Shown: positions 14,951 through 25,009, numbered from the stretch's first letter. The stretch: DNA of 40,972 bases from Lactobacillus kullabergensis (GCF_000967195.1 NZ_KQ033871.1:655825-696796); one strand, 5' to 3'. Made by a program: numbers and translations. Notes: a model not told the origin generated them from the sequence alone.

Positions 14951-15793
14951 TTGACTGATGCAGAGAAACGGATAGCTGCACAACATGATTATGAACTTGG
15001 CATGAAATATAAGGACATTGCAACTAAATATGGTGTGTCTATTAATACGGTGAGATCATGGAAAACCCGTTATAAATGGCAACGCAATAAAAGCAAAAAA
15101 GATGTGCACATTAATCAAAATGATGTGCACACAAAAAGACCAACGAGTGAAGCGATTGAGCAACTAAATGAAAGTAATTTAACAGATAAACGAAAGGCGT
15201 TTGTACTAGAGTACTTACGCCTTTTTAATGCAGCACAGGCTTACATTAATGTTTATGAAGTTGATTATCAAACAGCAAAAACTAATGGTCCTAGATTGCT
15301 GAGAAATGCTCACGTTCAAAAACAGATAAAGCAAATTCGGGAAGCCAAGTTGAAAGAACTAGCAATTGAGCCTTTGGATCTGATTGAAGATGTTGCTAAG
15401 GAAGCTAAAGCTGACATAGGCAACTATCTTAACTTTGGTAGCTGGCCAGAGAAACTAGTCGAAAAGGAAAAGACGAAAAAGACTTTTAAAGATGATAAAG
15501 GTCATGAACTAAGTACTAATGTTGTTGAAGACAAACCAGTGATAGATGCTGACGGAAAGCAGGTCACAATACACCACAGCTATCTTTACTTTAAGGACAA
15601 AGACCAAGTCGATACTTCCTTAATTAAGAAGATAACCAGGGGCAAAGATGGTGCCACGATTGAACTTTACGACAAGACTAAAGCACGTGACCAGCTCTTA
15701 GAGTGGCTCAAAGAGCAGAATAACGACAATGACACCACAGTGAACATCAATTTCGACGTGCCAAAGGAGGACAATAATGCAAGTAAGTCTTAA
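14951..15793 (+). CDS. terS: Terminase small subunit
   Basis: It starts at TTG after TTAGGAGGTGG; an ATG five bases upstream opens only a two-codon frame. The 280-residue protein begins with a helix-turn-helix ([27 protein letters not shown], about 18-44) and has the Terminase_2 domain ([26 protein letters not shown]..., about 77-150). It recognises phage DNA and loads it on the large subunit encoded next, with which it overlaps by 17 nt. Similar to PBSX XtmA in layout. Confidence 0.93.
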   Translation: MTDAEKRIAAQHDYELGMKYKDIATKYGVSINTVRSWKTRYKWQRNKSKKDVHINQNDVHTKRPTSEAIEQLNESNLTDKRKAFVLEYLRLFNAAQAYINVYEVDYQTAKTNGPRLLRNAHVQKQIKQIREAKLKELAIEPLDLIEDVAKEAKADIGNYLNFGSWPEKLVEKEKTKKTFKDDKGHELSTNVVEDKPVIDADGKQVTIHHSYLYFKDKDQVDTSLIKKITRGKDGATIELYDKTKARDQLLEWLKEQNNDNDTTVNINFDVPKEDNNASKS

Positions 15794-17027
15794 AAACAAT
15801 ATTTCACCTGCGTTTTATAACCTTTTTTGGGATATTCATAACAAAAAACATGCTAATTATTGGCTTAAAGGAGGACGAGGCAGCACCAAGTCCTCTTTTA
15901 TTTCAATAATGATCGTTCTGGGAGTCATGCAGGACAAAAATGCTAACGCAATTGTTTTGCGTAAGGTGGCAAACACGTTGCGTGACTCAGTATTTGAGCA
16001 ATACTTGTGGGCAATAGACCTATTACATGTTGATGAATACTGGCAGTCTTCTGTTAGTCCTATGCAGTTAACATTTAAGCCTACTGGTCAGCAAATCAGG
16101 TTCAAAGGTGCAGACGACCCACGCAAGATTAAGTCGCAAACCTTTCGTCAAGGATACACGAAATTTAAGCATTTTGAAGAGGTTACTGAATTCAAAGGTA
16201 TGGAAGAGATTCGTTCAATCAATCAGTCTCTTGGTCGTGGTGGTTCAGGTATCATTACCTTTTATTCATATAACCCACCGGCTAGACAATCTAACTGGGT
16301 AAATCAAGCAGTAGACAGTGAGCAAATGCGTGATGATACGTTGGTTAACCTATCTGATTATCGTTCAGTTCCGAAATCATGGCTTGGTGTTGAATTTATA
16401 GCAGATGCTGAACAACTGAAAAAGGATAATGAGAAAGCATATCGCCACGAGTATTTAGGTGAAGTTACAGGTACTGGTGCAGAAGTGTTCAACAATATCA
16501 CAACACGTGCCATTACTGATGATGAGATTGCTACTTTTGACAAGGTTTATCACGGATTGGACTTCGGCTTTGCTCATGATCCGACTGCGTATGTAAAAAT
16601 TTATTGGGATGCGGCTAGACGTCGCATTTTTATTTTTGATGAGTTTGAGCGCGTAGGTTTAAAAAATCGTGATGCCGTTGAGATGATTAAGCAGCGTAAT
16701 CTATTAAACGAACCAGTAATTGCAGATTCAGCATCCCCTGGGACGATAGCAGAATATCATGACTTAGGTTTAAACATTTATGGTGCAAGAAAAGGACCAG
16801 GTTCTCGTGACCATGGCTATAAGTGGCTTGAGGATTTGAGAGAAATAATCATTGATCCAGTTAGGTGTCCTGATGCGTGGAGAGAGTTCACAGGCTACGA
16901 GTTTGAGTTGGATTTGAACGGTAACTATAAATCAGGCTATCCAGATGGCAATGACCATACCATGGATGCAACCAGATACGCATTAGAAAGATTAATTCAG
17001 AAAGGAGGTTTCGAACCTTGGAAGTAG
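15777..17027 (+). CDS. terL: Terminase large subunit
   Basis: Packaging motor and nuclease, 416 residues, PBSX XtmB/Terminase_3 type. Walker A is [10 protein letters not shown] (31-40), Walker B HFEEVTEF (132-139, with E134/E135), a coupling motif SYNPP (164-168). The RNase H-like nuclease has D262 ([10 protein letters not shown]), D317 (IADSASP) and D393 ([13 protein letters not shown]). All key residues are present. AAAGGAGGACAA, within terS, serves the ATG. Confidence 0.96.
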   Translation: MQVSLKNNISPAFYNLFWDIHNKKHANYWLKGGRGSTKSSFISIMIVLGVMQDKNANAIVLRKVANTLRDSVFEQYLWAIDLLHVDEYWQSSVSPMQLTFKPTGQQIRFKGADDPRKIKSQTFRQGYTKFKHFEEVTEFKGMEEIRSINQSLGRGGSGIITFYSYNPPARQSNWVNQAVDSEQMRDDTLVNLSDYRSVPKSWLGVEFIADAEQLKKDNEKAYRHEYLGEVTGTGAEVFNNITTRAITDDEIATFDKVYHGLDFGFAHDPTAYVKIYWDAARRRIFIFDEFERVGLKNRDAVEMIKQRNLLNEPVIADSASPGTIAEYHDLGLNIYGARKGPGSRDHGYKWLEDLREIIIDPVRCPDAWREFTGYEFELDLNGNYKSGYPDGNDHTMDATRYALERLIQKGGFEPWK

Positions 17028-18454
17028 AAGCAATGAAAAAGCTTTTAGAGCGAACACAAGGTAGGCGCAATAAATTTAATGAAAAGTATAGTAAGTCGAA
17101 ACATTATTATTTAAATGAGAACGATATTACTATCAAAAATCATGGCGAATCAAAAACAAAGGAAGATGATGCTAGTAAAGAAAGCAAGAATCCGCTTAGA
17201 CCAGCTGACAACAGGATCAGTTCTAATTTTCATCAATTATTGGTGGACCAAGAGGCGGGCTATCTGGCCACTAAACCGCCAACGATTGACGTTGATGATG
17301 ATAAGCTTAATCAACAAATTAAAAATACGCTAGGTGACAATTTCGGCTTGAGATTGAATGAGCTAGTTGTAGATGCAGCTAATGCAGGTATAGCATGGCT
17401 ACATTATTGGATTGATTCAGATGGTCAATTTAGATATGGACTAGTCCCGCCTGATCAAGTAACACCAATTTATTCAACTGATTTAAATCGTAAACTGGTT
17501 GGTTTAAGACGATCATACAGGGAACTTGAGCCAGATACTGCAAAAACCTATTGGGTGCATGAATATTGGGATGAACAGACAGTTACCGCCTTTAAATCTA
17601 ATGATGATCAATTTAGCGATTTGGAAGCAATCAATGACCGCTTTACTATTTTTGATGCCTCAACTAATGAAAAAATGGGCACATCAAGTGTGAATAAGCA
17701 TGGTTTAGGGAGAATTCCTTTTATAGCATTTCCAAAAAATAAAGAGCAACAACCTGATTTATATCATTACAAAGGACTGATAGATGTTTATGACAAAATA
17801 TACAATGGCTATGTTAATGATCTTGATGATATTCAGCAGGTATTTTTAATCCTTAAAAACCTGGATGGGCAAGATTTGGATGATTTCAGAGAAAATTTAC
17901 GTAGATATAAATCCATTAAAATAAGAAGTATGGGTGCTGGCGATGATTCTGGCGTTGATCAGCTTGCAATTGATATTCCAACTGAAGCACGGAATTCTAT
18001 GCTTGAAACTACTAAGACGAACATCTTTGTCCACGCTCAAGGTATAGATCCAACAGACTTTAAGACCAACAATGCAACCGGTACGGCGATTAAGATGTTG
18101 TATTCGCATTTGGAATTAAAGGCAGCTAAGACGGAAGCTTATTTCAGGGATGCATTAACTGAGCTAGTCCGTGCAATCATGAACTGGCTACACGTACCAG
18201 ACGCAGATAGTCGACCAATCGAACAAACTTGGACTAGAACAGCAATTCAAAATAATGTTGAAAAAGCACAAGTAGTCAGTCAACTAGCTAACTGGACAAG
18301 CAAAGAAGCAATCGCTAAGGCAAATCCAATAGTTGAAGATTGGCAGCAGGAACTGAAAGACCAGCAGGAAGACCTAAAGAATCGCAATGATGAGTACGGC
18401 AACCCTGACAACCTAAACGGTGGTGACAATAATGACGACCAAGAGAGAGGTTAA
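17018..18454 (+). CDS. Portal protein, SPP1 gp6-like
   Basis: Forms the dodecameric channel at the capsid vertex. It starts at TTG 17018, 9 nt after AAAGGAGG; an ATG at 17033 is the alternative. The 478 residues match SPP1-type portals: NPLRPADNRISSNFHQLLVDQEAGYL near the N-terminus, a clip/wing region around FRYGLVPPDQVTPIY, and an acidic Asn/Asp-rich tail (RNDEYGNPDNLNGGDNN). It overlaps terL by 10 nt and the MuF gene by 23 nt. Confidence 0.94.
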   Translation: MEVEAMKKLLERTQGRRNKFNEKYSKSKHYYLNENDITIKNHGESKTKEDDASKESKNPLRPADNRISSNFHQLLVDQEAGYLATKPPTIDVDDDKLNQQIKNTLGDNFGLRLNELVVDAANAGIAWLHYWIDSDGQFRYGLVPPDQVTPIYSTDLNRKLVGLRRSYRELEPDTAKTYWVHEYWDEQTVTAFKSNDDQFSDLEAINDRFTIFDASTNEKMGTSSVNKHGLGRIPFIAFPKNKEQQPDLYHYKGLIDVYDKIYNGYVNDLDDIQQVFLILKNLDGQDLDDFRENLRRYKSIKIRSMGAGDDSGVDQLAIDIPTEARNSMLETTKTNIFVHAQGIDPTDFKTNNATGTAIKMLYSHLELKAAKTEAYFRDALTELVRAIMNWLHVPDADSRPIEQTWTRTAIQNNVEKAQVVSQLANWTSKEAIAKANPIVEDWQQELKDQQEDLKNRNDEYGNPDNLNGGDNNDDQERG

Positions 18455-19850
18455 TTATTGGAAACGTCGTTTTCTTTTTGAAAAAAAGCAGCAGTTGCAG
18501 AATACTGCTGAGTATGAAGCAGCAATGCGTGCTCGTTTAAAAGAAGTCGAACAGGTATTAGAGCAGGAAGTTGACTATTGGTTAAAGCGTTATGCAGCTA
18601 ATCAGGAAATTACTATTAAAGATGCTCGTAAGATACTGTCAACAATCGGTACTCGTGACTGGCACATGACTTTAAAAGAGTTCAAAGCTAAGGCTAAAGC
18701 TGGCGGTTTTGATAAAGAATTAGACGCTGAGTATTTTCGCAGTCAGTTGTCGCGATTAGAGAACATAGACGAGCAATTAACTAACCTGTTAAGTCAATAT
18801 GCAAGGTCTGAAACGGATAAAATGGAAAGTAGTCTATCATATCAGTATCAGCAAACTTACATGCACAGCATCTATTTAACGCAAATGGAGAGGGCTAAAT
18901 TAACCAGTAACTTTGCAAATGTTAACGAGTATCAGGTAAAAGCAATTGTGCACAAGCCATGGCGAGGTAGTGATTTTTCAAAGCGAATATGGAAAAACTA
19001 CACTGAAGTTTTACCCAATGAATTGGGAGATGCATTATTACGTGGTTCAGTCCTAGGTCATTCCCACGAACAGATTTTCAAAATGATGCGCCAACGCTTG
19101 AAAGACGTTGAAGACTATCAATTACACAGACTGATTATCACTGAAATGGGACATGTAGCAGAGACAGCTACAGCTCAAGCATATAAAGAGGAAGAAGTTG
19201 ACCAATACCAATATTTAGCAACGCTTGAATCACACACATGTGATGAGTGCGCTCATCTAGATTTAAAAGTCTTTGACTTGAAAGATAAGGTTGAAGGTTT
19301 AAATTATCCGTTAATACATCCATATTGTAGATGTACAACAATGCCATATATTGAAGGTTTGCCCGATAGCTCTGAACGCTGGGCTCGTGATCCTGAAACG
19401 GGCAAAAGTATGTATGTTGAAAACATGACCTTTGACCAATGGCAAAAAGAAATAGATAATCAGCGTAAAAATCTAGTCAAAGTGTATAAAGTAAATAAAG
19501 CTTCAAGATACATAACAAATAAAAGAAAATATAAGTGGAATGAACTTAATGCAGAGCAGTATAATAAACATGTAAGGGATACGCCTGAATTTAATAACTA
19601 TAAAAAGGGTCGGAAACGACCATTAAGTGAACTGGTTATATCTCCTGCTGAAGCTCAATCGTTGATTGACAAATATGGAAAGAAAAACGAAAGCGTTAAT
19701 AAAAATCAGATTCTGTTTAAACATGAATCATATATTGGTTTATGGTCAGACATAAATGGTAAATTATTTCCAACTAAACGAGGACGTATTTCCTATAGAA
19801 AAAATAAAGGTGCACATATTACACCTAGAAAGCCAGACAAATTAGATTAG
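18432..19850 (+). CDS. MuF (SPP1 gp7-like) head protein fused to a toxin-50-like domain
   Basis: I start at ATG 18432 (GTGs at 18420/18423 are alternatives), giving 472 residues. Residues about 170-305 form the MuF domain (LLRGSVLGHSHEQIFKMMRQ, then CDECAHLD and HPYCRCTTMP), which in SPP1 is a minor head protein carried with the DNA. After a linker, residues about 375-472 match the pattern of polymorphic-toxin type 50 domains: KHVRDTPEFNNYKKG, SPAEAQSLIDKYGKK, YIGLW and the end ISYRKNKGAHITPRK. This suggests a toxin delivered or carried in the virion. The MuF call is firm; the toxin assignment is by remembered motif. Confidence 0.85.
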   Translation: MTTKREVNYWKRRFLFEKKQQLQNTAEYEAAMRARLKEVEQVLEQEVDYWLKRYAANQEITIKDARKILSTIGTRDWHMTLKEFKAKAKAGGFDKELDAEYFRSQLSRLENIDEQLTNLLSQYARSETDKMESSLSYQYQQTYMHSIYLTQMERAKLTSNFANVNEYQVKAIVHKPWRGSDFSKRIWKNYTEVLPNELGDALLRGSVLGHSHEQIFKMMRQRLKDVEDYQLHRLIITEMGHVAETATAQAYKEEEVDQYQYLATLESHTCDECAHLDLKVFDLKDKVEGLNYPLIHPYCRCTTMPYIEGLPDSSERWARDPETGKSMYVENMTFDQWQKEIDNQRKNLVKVYKVNKASRYITNKRKYKWNELNAEQYNKHVRDTPEFNNYKKGRKRPLSELVISPAEAQSLIDKYGKKNESVNKNQILFKHESYIGLWSDINGKLFPTKRGRISYRKNKGAHITPRKPDKLD

Positions 19851-19862
19851 AAAGGTTGAAAA

Positions 19863-20075
19863 ATGGATCCACATAAAATGTCTTTACCAGAAATAATTGC
19901 AAATTTTCGCGCAAGAAATGTCACATTTACATTAAAAGATGGTAGCAAGAAAACTATTTTTGTTGAAGAAATCGAAAATGAGGACGATGATCAGCCTGAA
20001 CTAATCTTCATGGCTGCAGGTGACGATCCTCAAGATATTTGGATTTCAGAAGTGGTCAGTGCAGTACCAGCATAG
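19863..20075 (+). CDS. Small acidic protein after the MuF-toxin gene
   Basis: A 70-residue acidic protein with GAAAGG before the ATG. Two beta strands (VTFTLKDGSKKTIFV, PELIFMAAGD) and a final strand (DIWISEVVSA) suggest a small beta-rich fold. It lies 12 bp after the MuF-toxin gene. Small acidic genes directly after toxin genes are often immunity proteins, so this is a candidate antitoxin, by position and charge only. It may equally be a conserved structural accessory. Confidence 0.6.
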   Translation: MDPHKMSLPEIIANFRARNVTFTLKDGSKKTIFVEEIENEDDDQPELIFMAAGDDPQDIWISEVVSAVPA

Positions 20076-20087
20076 GAGAGAAATATT

Positions 20088-20417
20088 ATGTCCCAAAACA
20101 GCTATGAAACTATAGAATTTAAAATTTTGCAGTATCTTAAAGAATGTAGAGATAATGTAGAACAAATTAATCCTGATCAAATAAAAAAGATAGCTGATAG
20201 TGTTGGCTCAGATAAATTTGTGAGTGTTTTAAGTGATTTAGAAAAGAGAGGGTATGTTGATAAAAAAACATTTGAAATAGATCCACAGGGCTTTTTAACA
20301 ATTAACATACTAAAAGATAGCCCTATTACTGATCAAGGTTTACAATTCTTGTCTGAAAACTCCAGCATGACTAAATTGTATAAAGCTTTAAAAGAAGTAA
20401 AGTTTTGGCTTAGTTAA
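20088..20417 (+). CDS. YjcQ-like winged-helix protein
   Basis: The 109-residue protein fits the YjcQ family: KILQYLKECRDN at the start, a winged-helix middle (FVSVLSDLEKRGYVDKKTF), then ITDQGLQFLSENSSMTKLYKALKE. Such proteins appear often in prophages near head genes, role unknown. It has GGAGAG upstream and is followed directly by a terminator, closing the packaging operon. It could also act as immunity or regulator for the MuF toxin. Confidence 0.75.
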   Translation: MSQNSYETIEFKILQYLKECRDNVEQINPDQIKKIADSVGSDKFVSVLSDLEKRGYVDKKTFEIDPQGFLTINILKDSPITDQGLQFLSENSSMTKLYKALKEVKFWLS

Positions 20418-20425
20418 AGTTTATT

Positions 20426-20450
20426 AAAGCAGCTTAACAGCTGCTTTTTT
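20426..20450 (+). terminator. Terminator between packaging and head operons
   Basis: AAAGCAGC (20426-20433) with GCTGCTTT after a 6-nt loop TTAACA, then T6 (20445-20450). The following 88 bp (20451-20538) hold a TGGCG/CGCCA inverted pair in the leader of the scaffold gene but no clear promoter. Confidence 0.85.
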
Positions 20451-20538
20451 ATTGCCCTGAGCATGGCGTAAAAAGGCTTATTTTTTATACCTTGATTTGT
20501 GTTCGCCACACGTAAAAAAAGCGAGAGAGGAAACAAAT

Positions 20539-21084
20539 ATGAAACGTGAAGAACTAAAAAAATTAAATTTAACAGATGAACAAATTGACAAAGTAATGAG
20601 CCTACATGGCGCCGATGTTGAAAACTCAAAGTCCAAGATTGACGAATTGAATAAGACTAACGAGTCTTTGCAGTCGCAGATTGCAGAGCGTGACAAGGAT
20701 TTAAAAACACTCAAAAAGCAAGCAGGCGATAATGAAGAACTCACTAATCAGTTCAAAGAGTTACAGAGCAAATACAAGCAAGACACCGAGAATTTAACTA
20801 AGGAATTGCAACAAACCAAGCTCAATAGCGCAGTCGACAGTGCATTGGGCAAGGCAAAGGTACGTAATACCAAGGCTGCTAAGGCTCTGCTGAATATGGA
20901 CGATATACAGCTCAACGACAAAGGCGAACTTGAAGGCTTAGACGATCAAATTAGTTCATTACAGAAATCAGATGGCTATCTATTTGATCAAGGTAGTAAG
21001 GAACCGTATCAACCACAAGGTGGTGGAGCTAAGACAGACCCTGATCCTATAGCGGCCATGACTAATATTTTCAAAGGAGAATAA
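20539..21084 (+). CDS. Phage scaffolding protein (GP20 type)
   Basis: I start at ATG 20539 (GAGAGAGGAAACAAAT upstream); in-frame upstream codons lie in the leader. The 181-residue protein is mostly one long charged coiled coil (about 25-100) with a C-terminal part rich in Lys, Gly and Pro (YQPQGGGAKTDPDPIAAM). This is typical of scaffolds that guide capsid assembly and then leave. It lies directly before the major capsid gene. Confidence 0.9.
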   Translation: MKREELKKLNLTDEQIDKVMSLHGADVENSKSKIDELNKTNESLQSQIAERDKDLKTLKKQAGDNEELTNQFKELQSKYKQDTENLTKELQQTKLNSAVDSALGKAKVRNTKAAKALLNMDDIQLNDKGELEGLDDQISSLQKSDGYLFDQGSKEPYQPQGGGAKTDPDPIAAMTNIFKGE

Positions 21085-21090
21085 AAGTAA

Positions 21091-22044
21091 ATGGAAGCAA
21101 TAGTTAATTATGCAGACAAGTATCAAAAAGCAGTTCAACAAGGATTTTATGATGGTCACTTATTTACCAGTGATCTATGGTTATCTCCATCTAATAAATT
21201 AATTGATTTTGATGGGGCAAAACATATTAAAATACCTAGACTGACAATTCTAGAAGGTCGAAAAGACAGAAAAAGACGTGAGATTACAGACATTAAAGCT
21301 AATTACAGCAACGATTGGGACAGTTATGAACTAACTAATGAGCGTTATTGGGACACTTTGGTTGATCCTAGCGATGTGAATGAAACGAACTATGCAATTA
21401 CAATTGCGAACATCACTCGTCAATTTAATTTGGACGAGAAAATGCCCGAGATGGATAAATATATGTTTAGTAAGCTGTTTTTAGAAAAGCAAACAAAGGA
21501 TGGTGGCAAAGGTATTACTACTGACACTTTGGACGAAAAGAACATTCTAACTGCTTTTGATAATATGATGACCGACTTTGATGAGGCTCGAATTCCTAGC
21601 CAAGGCAGATTTCTTTATGTAACAACTAAAATTAATGCAATGTTGAAGAGAGCAGAAACCATCAATAGAAGTTTAGTATTAAAAGATCCTAACAATATTA
21701 ATCGTTCTGTTCACAGCTTAGATGATGTATCAATTATTGTTGTGCCAACTGATTTAATGCAAACAGCGTACGACTTTACGGTAGGTGCCAAAACCATCGA
21801 TAATTCTAAGCAAATTGATATGATGCTGATTAGTAATGGGGTTCAAATTGCACCAGAAAAATATAATTTTGTTGGCTTTGATGACCCAATGGCAATTAAC
21901 AGCGGGAACTGTCTCTACTACGAAAGTTCATATAATGATGTCTTATTGCTAAACACTAAGACAGCCGGTATTCAGTTTGTAATTTCAGATAAAACAGCTC
22001 CGCAAGCACCATCAACTAAGACAGCAAGCAAAAGTGGGAAGTAA
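21091..22044 (+). CDS. Major capsid protein
   Basis: A 317-residue protein directly after the scaffold gene. The pattern (KHIKIPRLTILEGRKD, NERYWDTLVDPSDVNETN, SQGRFLYVTTKINAML, then SIIVVPTDLM) fits HK97-fold capsid proteins of lactobacillus phages. The C-terminal tail is Ser/Thr/Lys-rich (APSTKTASKSGK), perhaps exposed. AAAGGAGAATAA serves the ATG. Assigned by position, length and partial resemblance. Confidence 0.88.
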   Translation: MEAIVNYADKYQKAVQQGFYDGHLFTSDLWLSPSNKLIDFDGAKHIKIPRLTILEGRKDRKRREITDIKANYSNDWDSYELTNERYWDTLVDPSDVNETNYAITIANITRQFNLDEKMPEMDKYMFSKLFLEKQTKDGGKGITTDTLDEKNILTAFDNMMTDFDEARIPSQGRFLYVTTKINAMLKRAETINRSLVLKDPNNINRSVHSLDDVSIIVVPTDLMQTAYDFTVGAKTIDNSKQIDMMLISNGVQIAPEKYNFVGFDDPMAINSGNCLYYESSYNDVLLLNTKTAGIQFVISDKTAPQAPSTKTASKSGK

Positions 22045-22046
22045 AA

Positions 22047-22406
22047 ATGAACGATGAAAGAAAAAAGGAGATTAAAGATAAGGTCGCCCAATTATTGGGT
22101 GACAAATCAAATAATGATCTGATAGATTTCAGTTTAAACAGAGTAATTCAAGCAGTTGCCAATTTTACCAATATTCCAGTAGAAGACCTGCCACCAGAAA
22201 TAGACAGCACTATTACGGCAATGTGTTTGCAGTTAATTCAGACGCACAGCTGGACTAGTAATGATACCGTTAATTCAATTAGTGAAGGCGATGTGTCCGT
22301 TAACTTTGGCTCGCCTGCTGAAATATATGCTCAGGTGCAGAAACTTAACCCAGTTACTGATGACTTTATCAGCGACCTAATTCATTTTCGGAGGTTGCCG
22401 CAATGA
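22047..22406 (+). CDS. Head-tail connector (adaptor, Gp6/gp15-like)
   Basis: The 119-residue helical protein (DLIDFSLNRVIQAVANFTNI, STITAMCLQLIQTHSW, then EGDVSVNFGSPAEI) matches phage head-tail connectors that bind under the portal. It lies directly after the capsid gene and ends with a 4-nt overlap into the next connector gene. Confidence 0.85.
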   Translation: MNDERKKEIKDKVAQLLGDKSNNDLIDFSLNRVIQAVANFTNIPVEDLPPEIDSTITAMCLQLIQTHSWTSNDTVNSISEGDVSVNFGSPAEIYAQVQKLNPVTDDFISDLIHFRRLPQ

Positions 22407-22771
22407 TTGATGCGCTAAATAAATTGAAAGACATAGCTCCGATGTTATGGACTGACAAGGTTACTATTCAGGCTACCAAAAAGGTAGTTAACGAACATCA
22501 TATAACCACCAGTGAGCCTGTGACGGTTGTTTCAGACGAACCAGCTAAAGTGATACTTAAAGGACTAAAAGCCAGTGAGCAGTCTTTCTTTGGCTCTGAT
22601 GAGTATGATGCAACGTTACTACTCAGAACAGGAATAGATGTGCCTGCAGGTGCCACTATTATAGTGACTGATGTTAATGGTAAGGTGACGAAGTATAAAC
22701 GTAGTAGCAAAGGCTATTCTGGTTATGTGAGCCACCAAGAAATCGCAATGACAAGGGATGAAAAAGCATGA
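22403..22771 (+). CDS. Head closure / stopper protein
   Basis: A beta-rich protein of 122 residues (KVTIQATKKVV, PAKVILKGLKASEQSFFGSDEYDATLLLRTG, ATIIVTDVNGKVTKYKR), as expected of an SPP1 gp16/XkdH-type stopper. Both ends overlap neighbours (ATGA), placing it in the connector operon. Confidence 0.82.
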   Translation: MIDALNKLKDIAPMLWTDKVTIQATKKVVNEHHITTSEPVTVVSDEPAKVILKGLKASEQSFFGSDEYDATLLLRTGIDVPAGATIIVTDVNGKVTKYKRSSKGYSGYVSHQEIAMTRDEKA

Positions 22772-23208
22772 GTGCGTTTGGAGATTTCGACAACAGTCAA
22801 TTTAAAGAATTTGCTAAGCATGTAAATGCCCAAGTAGCAGGTGGTCAGTTAAAAAACGAGGTCAAAAACAGTGTTAAGAATGTAGGTGAAACGTATAAAC
22901 GCAATGCGGAAGCCAGAACGCCAGTCAAAACTGGTGATTTAAGACGTAGCTGGGAACTTAAAGGTCCTTTTTTTAGTGGCACAGATATATCAGTAGAATT
23001 ACGCAATAGCAAAAACTATGCTTCATTTGTTGAAAACGGGCATAGACAGACACCAGGCAGATATGTGCCAGCTATTGGTAAGAAGTTAAAGGCAAGCTGG
23101 GTTCCTGGTCAGCATTTTCTGCAAAAAGCCACTAAGCAGACTTCTAACCAGATTCCACAGCTGATTACGCCAGTAATGGACGATATTCTAAGGAGGCTGA
23201 TGGAGTGA
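22768..23208 (+). CDS. HK97 gp10-like neck / tail-completion protein
   Basis: 146 residues with the HK97-gp10 signature: RNAEARTPVKTGDLRRSWELKG, then YASFVENGHRQTPGRYVP and HFLQKATKQ. Proteins of this family (XkdI in PBSX) complete the head-tail joint. Overlaps both neighbours by 4 nt. Confidence 0.92.
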   Translation: MSAFGDFDNSQFKEFAKHVNAQVAGGQLKNEVKNSVKNVGETYKRNAEARTPVKTGDLRRSWELKGPFFSGTDISVELRNSKNYASFVENGHRQTPGRYVPAIGKKLKASWVPGQHFLQKATKQTSNQIPQLITPVMDDILRRLME

Positions 23209-23609
23209 CAATAATTGAGCGAATTGCTGACGAGATAGCACGGCTATTTCCTAAGGCAACAATTTACACTGAAAATCAATCAGATGGTTTTACTGAACCG
23301 TCTTTTTTTATCGAAAAAATTGATACCAGTTCGGCGCCTGAATTGTTTGACCGGCAGTCACGTAAGTATGCCTACCAGGTAATCTATTTCCCAAATCCAG
23401 ACAATCCCAAAACTGATATGGAACGGATGGAGGACTACTTGTTGAGTGGATTATTAGAGCTAAAGGACTATGCCCCACTTAGACACATTCAGGTAACACA
23501 GCAAGAAGACAACACGCTAATTTATCAATTTGAAATATGGGGAAGATATTACCCCGAAAAAGATGAAATCAAATTAAACAAACAAGAAGTGAAAGGACAA
23601 ATTATATGA
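23205..23609 (+). CDS. Tail terminator protein (XkdJ-like)
   Basis: It starts at GTG within the previous stop (GTGA). The 134-residue protein resembles the phage tail-terminator family: N-terminal helix (IIERIADEIARLFP), YTENQSDGFTEPSFFIEKI, and a C-terminal sheet (DNTLIYQFEIWGRYY). It should cap the tail tube and precedes the sheath gene with a 4-nt overlap. Confidence 0.85.
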   Translation: MTIIERIADEIARLFPKATIYTENQSDGFTEPSFFIEKIDTSSAPELFDRQSRKYAYQVIYFPNPDNPKTDMERMEDYLLSGLLELKDYAPLRHIQVTQQEDNTLIYQFEIWGRYYPEKDEIKLNKQEVKGQII

Positions 23610-25009
23610 GTTGGAAAACACAGAATAAGCGCCGCCCAGGTGCCTATTTTAACGTTGTCGGTAAAGGCAATAACAATAATGGTACGGATATTGGAAGGAC
23701 ATTACTACCAGTTGGCACTCAGCTAAATTGGGGCGCTAAAGGGATTATTAAATTAAACAGTGACTCAAACTTTAAAGCATTGCTTGGGCATGATATTGAT
23801 GAGCCTGAACTGCAAACGCTCCATGAAGTGCTTAAAGGAGCAAACACTGTATTATTGTTAAACAATAATGACGGTATTGCGGCTACAGCCAACGATGAGT
23901 CATTACCGTGGGCCTTCACAGCCAAATACCCTGGCACAGTCGGCAATGATTTGCATGTTACTGTGCAAAAAAGCGATAGCAAGGTGATCGTATCAACTTT
24001 GTTAGGCAGTAGGATTGTCGATCAACAGGACGTTAACGTTGATAAGCCAGAAAGTATTATGTCAAACGACTATATTTTAGTTAAATTGACTGACAGAACA
24101 ACACCAACAAGTCCTACTACCCAGGACAGCGATGACAATTCTAAGGCACCAATTGTTAAACCAACAAGTCTTAATCCATTGGCTGATTTACAACATGATG
24201 TGACAGTTGATCTCACAGGCGGAACAACTACGCCAGTAGACATTAGCGACTTATTAAACGATGCACTGGAAACAGAGGACTACGATGTAGCCACTACAGC
24301 TGGTTTCCCAATTGATAGTCCGCTACACAAAAAATTAGTTGACGAAATCAAGCATTTGCGTGAAGACAATGACATCAAAGTACGTGGTGTTGTCCCTTAT
24401 ACAGGTGACAAGGTTAATTATGAAGGTATTTCAACAGTGGCTAATGGTGTCATTTTAGGAGACGGTACTGAACTAGATGCCACAGTAGCTGCAGGGTTCT
24501 TTGCAGGAGCATCAAGTTCTGCAAATGCAGCCAAATCATTGACCTATGTGGAATACCCAGATGCAATTAGTGCATATCCGAAGTTCAGCAATGATCGGAC
24601 AATTGAAGCTTTAGAGAATGGTGAAATTGTTTTTACGACCAAACGCAATGAGACAGTTGTGATTGAGCAGGATATTAACTCATTGACTAAGGTAACAGCA
24701 GAAAAGCCAGTCTTCTTTAGCAAAAACCGTGTAGTACGGACAATGGATACCATTGTAACCAACACTAAGCGAACATTCGAAGATATGTTTATCGGCAAGA
24801 TTACTAATAGCTCGACAGGTCGTGATTTATTTAAAGCTAATCGAGTAAGCTATCTGCAAAGCTTAGCCGATGCCAATGTTATCAGTGATTTCAAAGAAGA
24901 CGACATTTCTATTGAAGCTGGTAATGATCGGGATTCAATTCTCGTTAATCTAGCAGTTAAACCATTGGACTCAATGGAGAAGCTTTACATGACAATGGTC
25001 GTTCAATAA
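23606..25009 (+). CDS. Contractile tail sheath protein (XkdK-like)
   Basis: The 467-residue protein opens with NKRRPGAYFNVVGKG, the RPGxY start common to phage sheaths, and has the conserved middle (DNDIKVRGVVPYTGDKVNYEGISTV split across 340-390 of the frame, GFFAGASSSANAAKSLTYVEYPDA) and C-terminal handshake domain (ETVVIEQDINSLT, FFSKNRVVRTMD). A Thr/Pro/Asp-rich insertion lies near 165-200. It shows that the phage is a contractile-tail (myovirus-type) particle. Confidence 0.95.
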   Translation: MSWKTQNKRRPGAYFNVVGKGNNNNGTDIGRTLLPVGTQLNWGAKGIIKLNSDSNFKALLGHDIDEPELQTLHEVLKGANTVLLLNNNDGIAATANDESLPWAFTAKYPGTVGNDLHVTVQKSDSKVIVSTLLGSRIVDQQDVNVDKPESIMSNDYILVKLTDRTTPTSPTTQDSDDNSKAPIVKPTSLNPLADLQHDVTVDLTGGTTTPVDISDLLNDALETEDYDVATTAGFPIDSPLHKKLVDEIKHLREDNDIKVRGVVPYTGDKVNYEGISTVANGVILGDGTELDATVAAGFFAGASSSANAAKSLTYVEYPDAISAYPKFSNDRTIEALENGEIVFTTKRNETVVIEQDINSLTKVTAEKPVFFSKNRVVRTMDTIVTNTKRTFEDMFIGKITNSSTGRDLFKANRVSYLQSLADANVISDFKEDDISIEAGNDRDSILVNLAVKPLDSMEKLYMTMVVQ

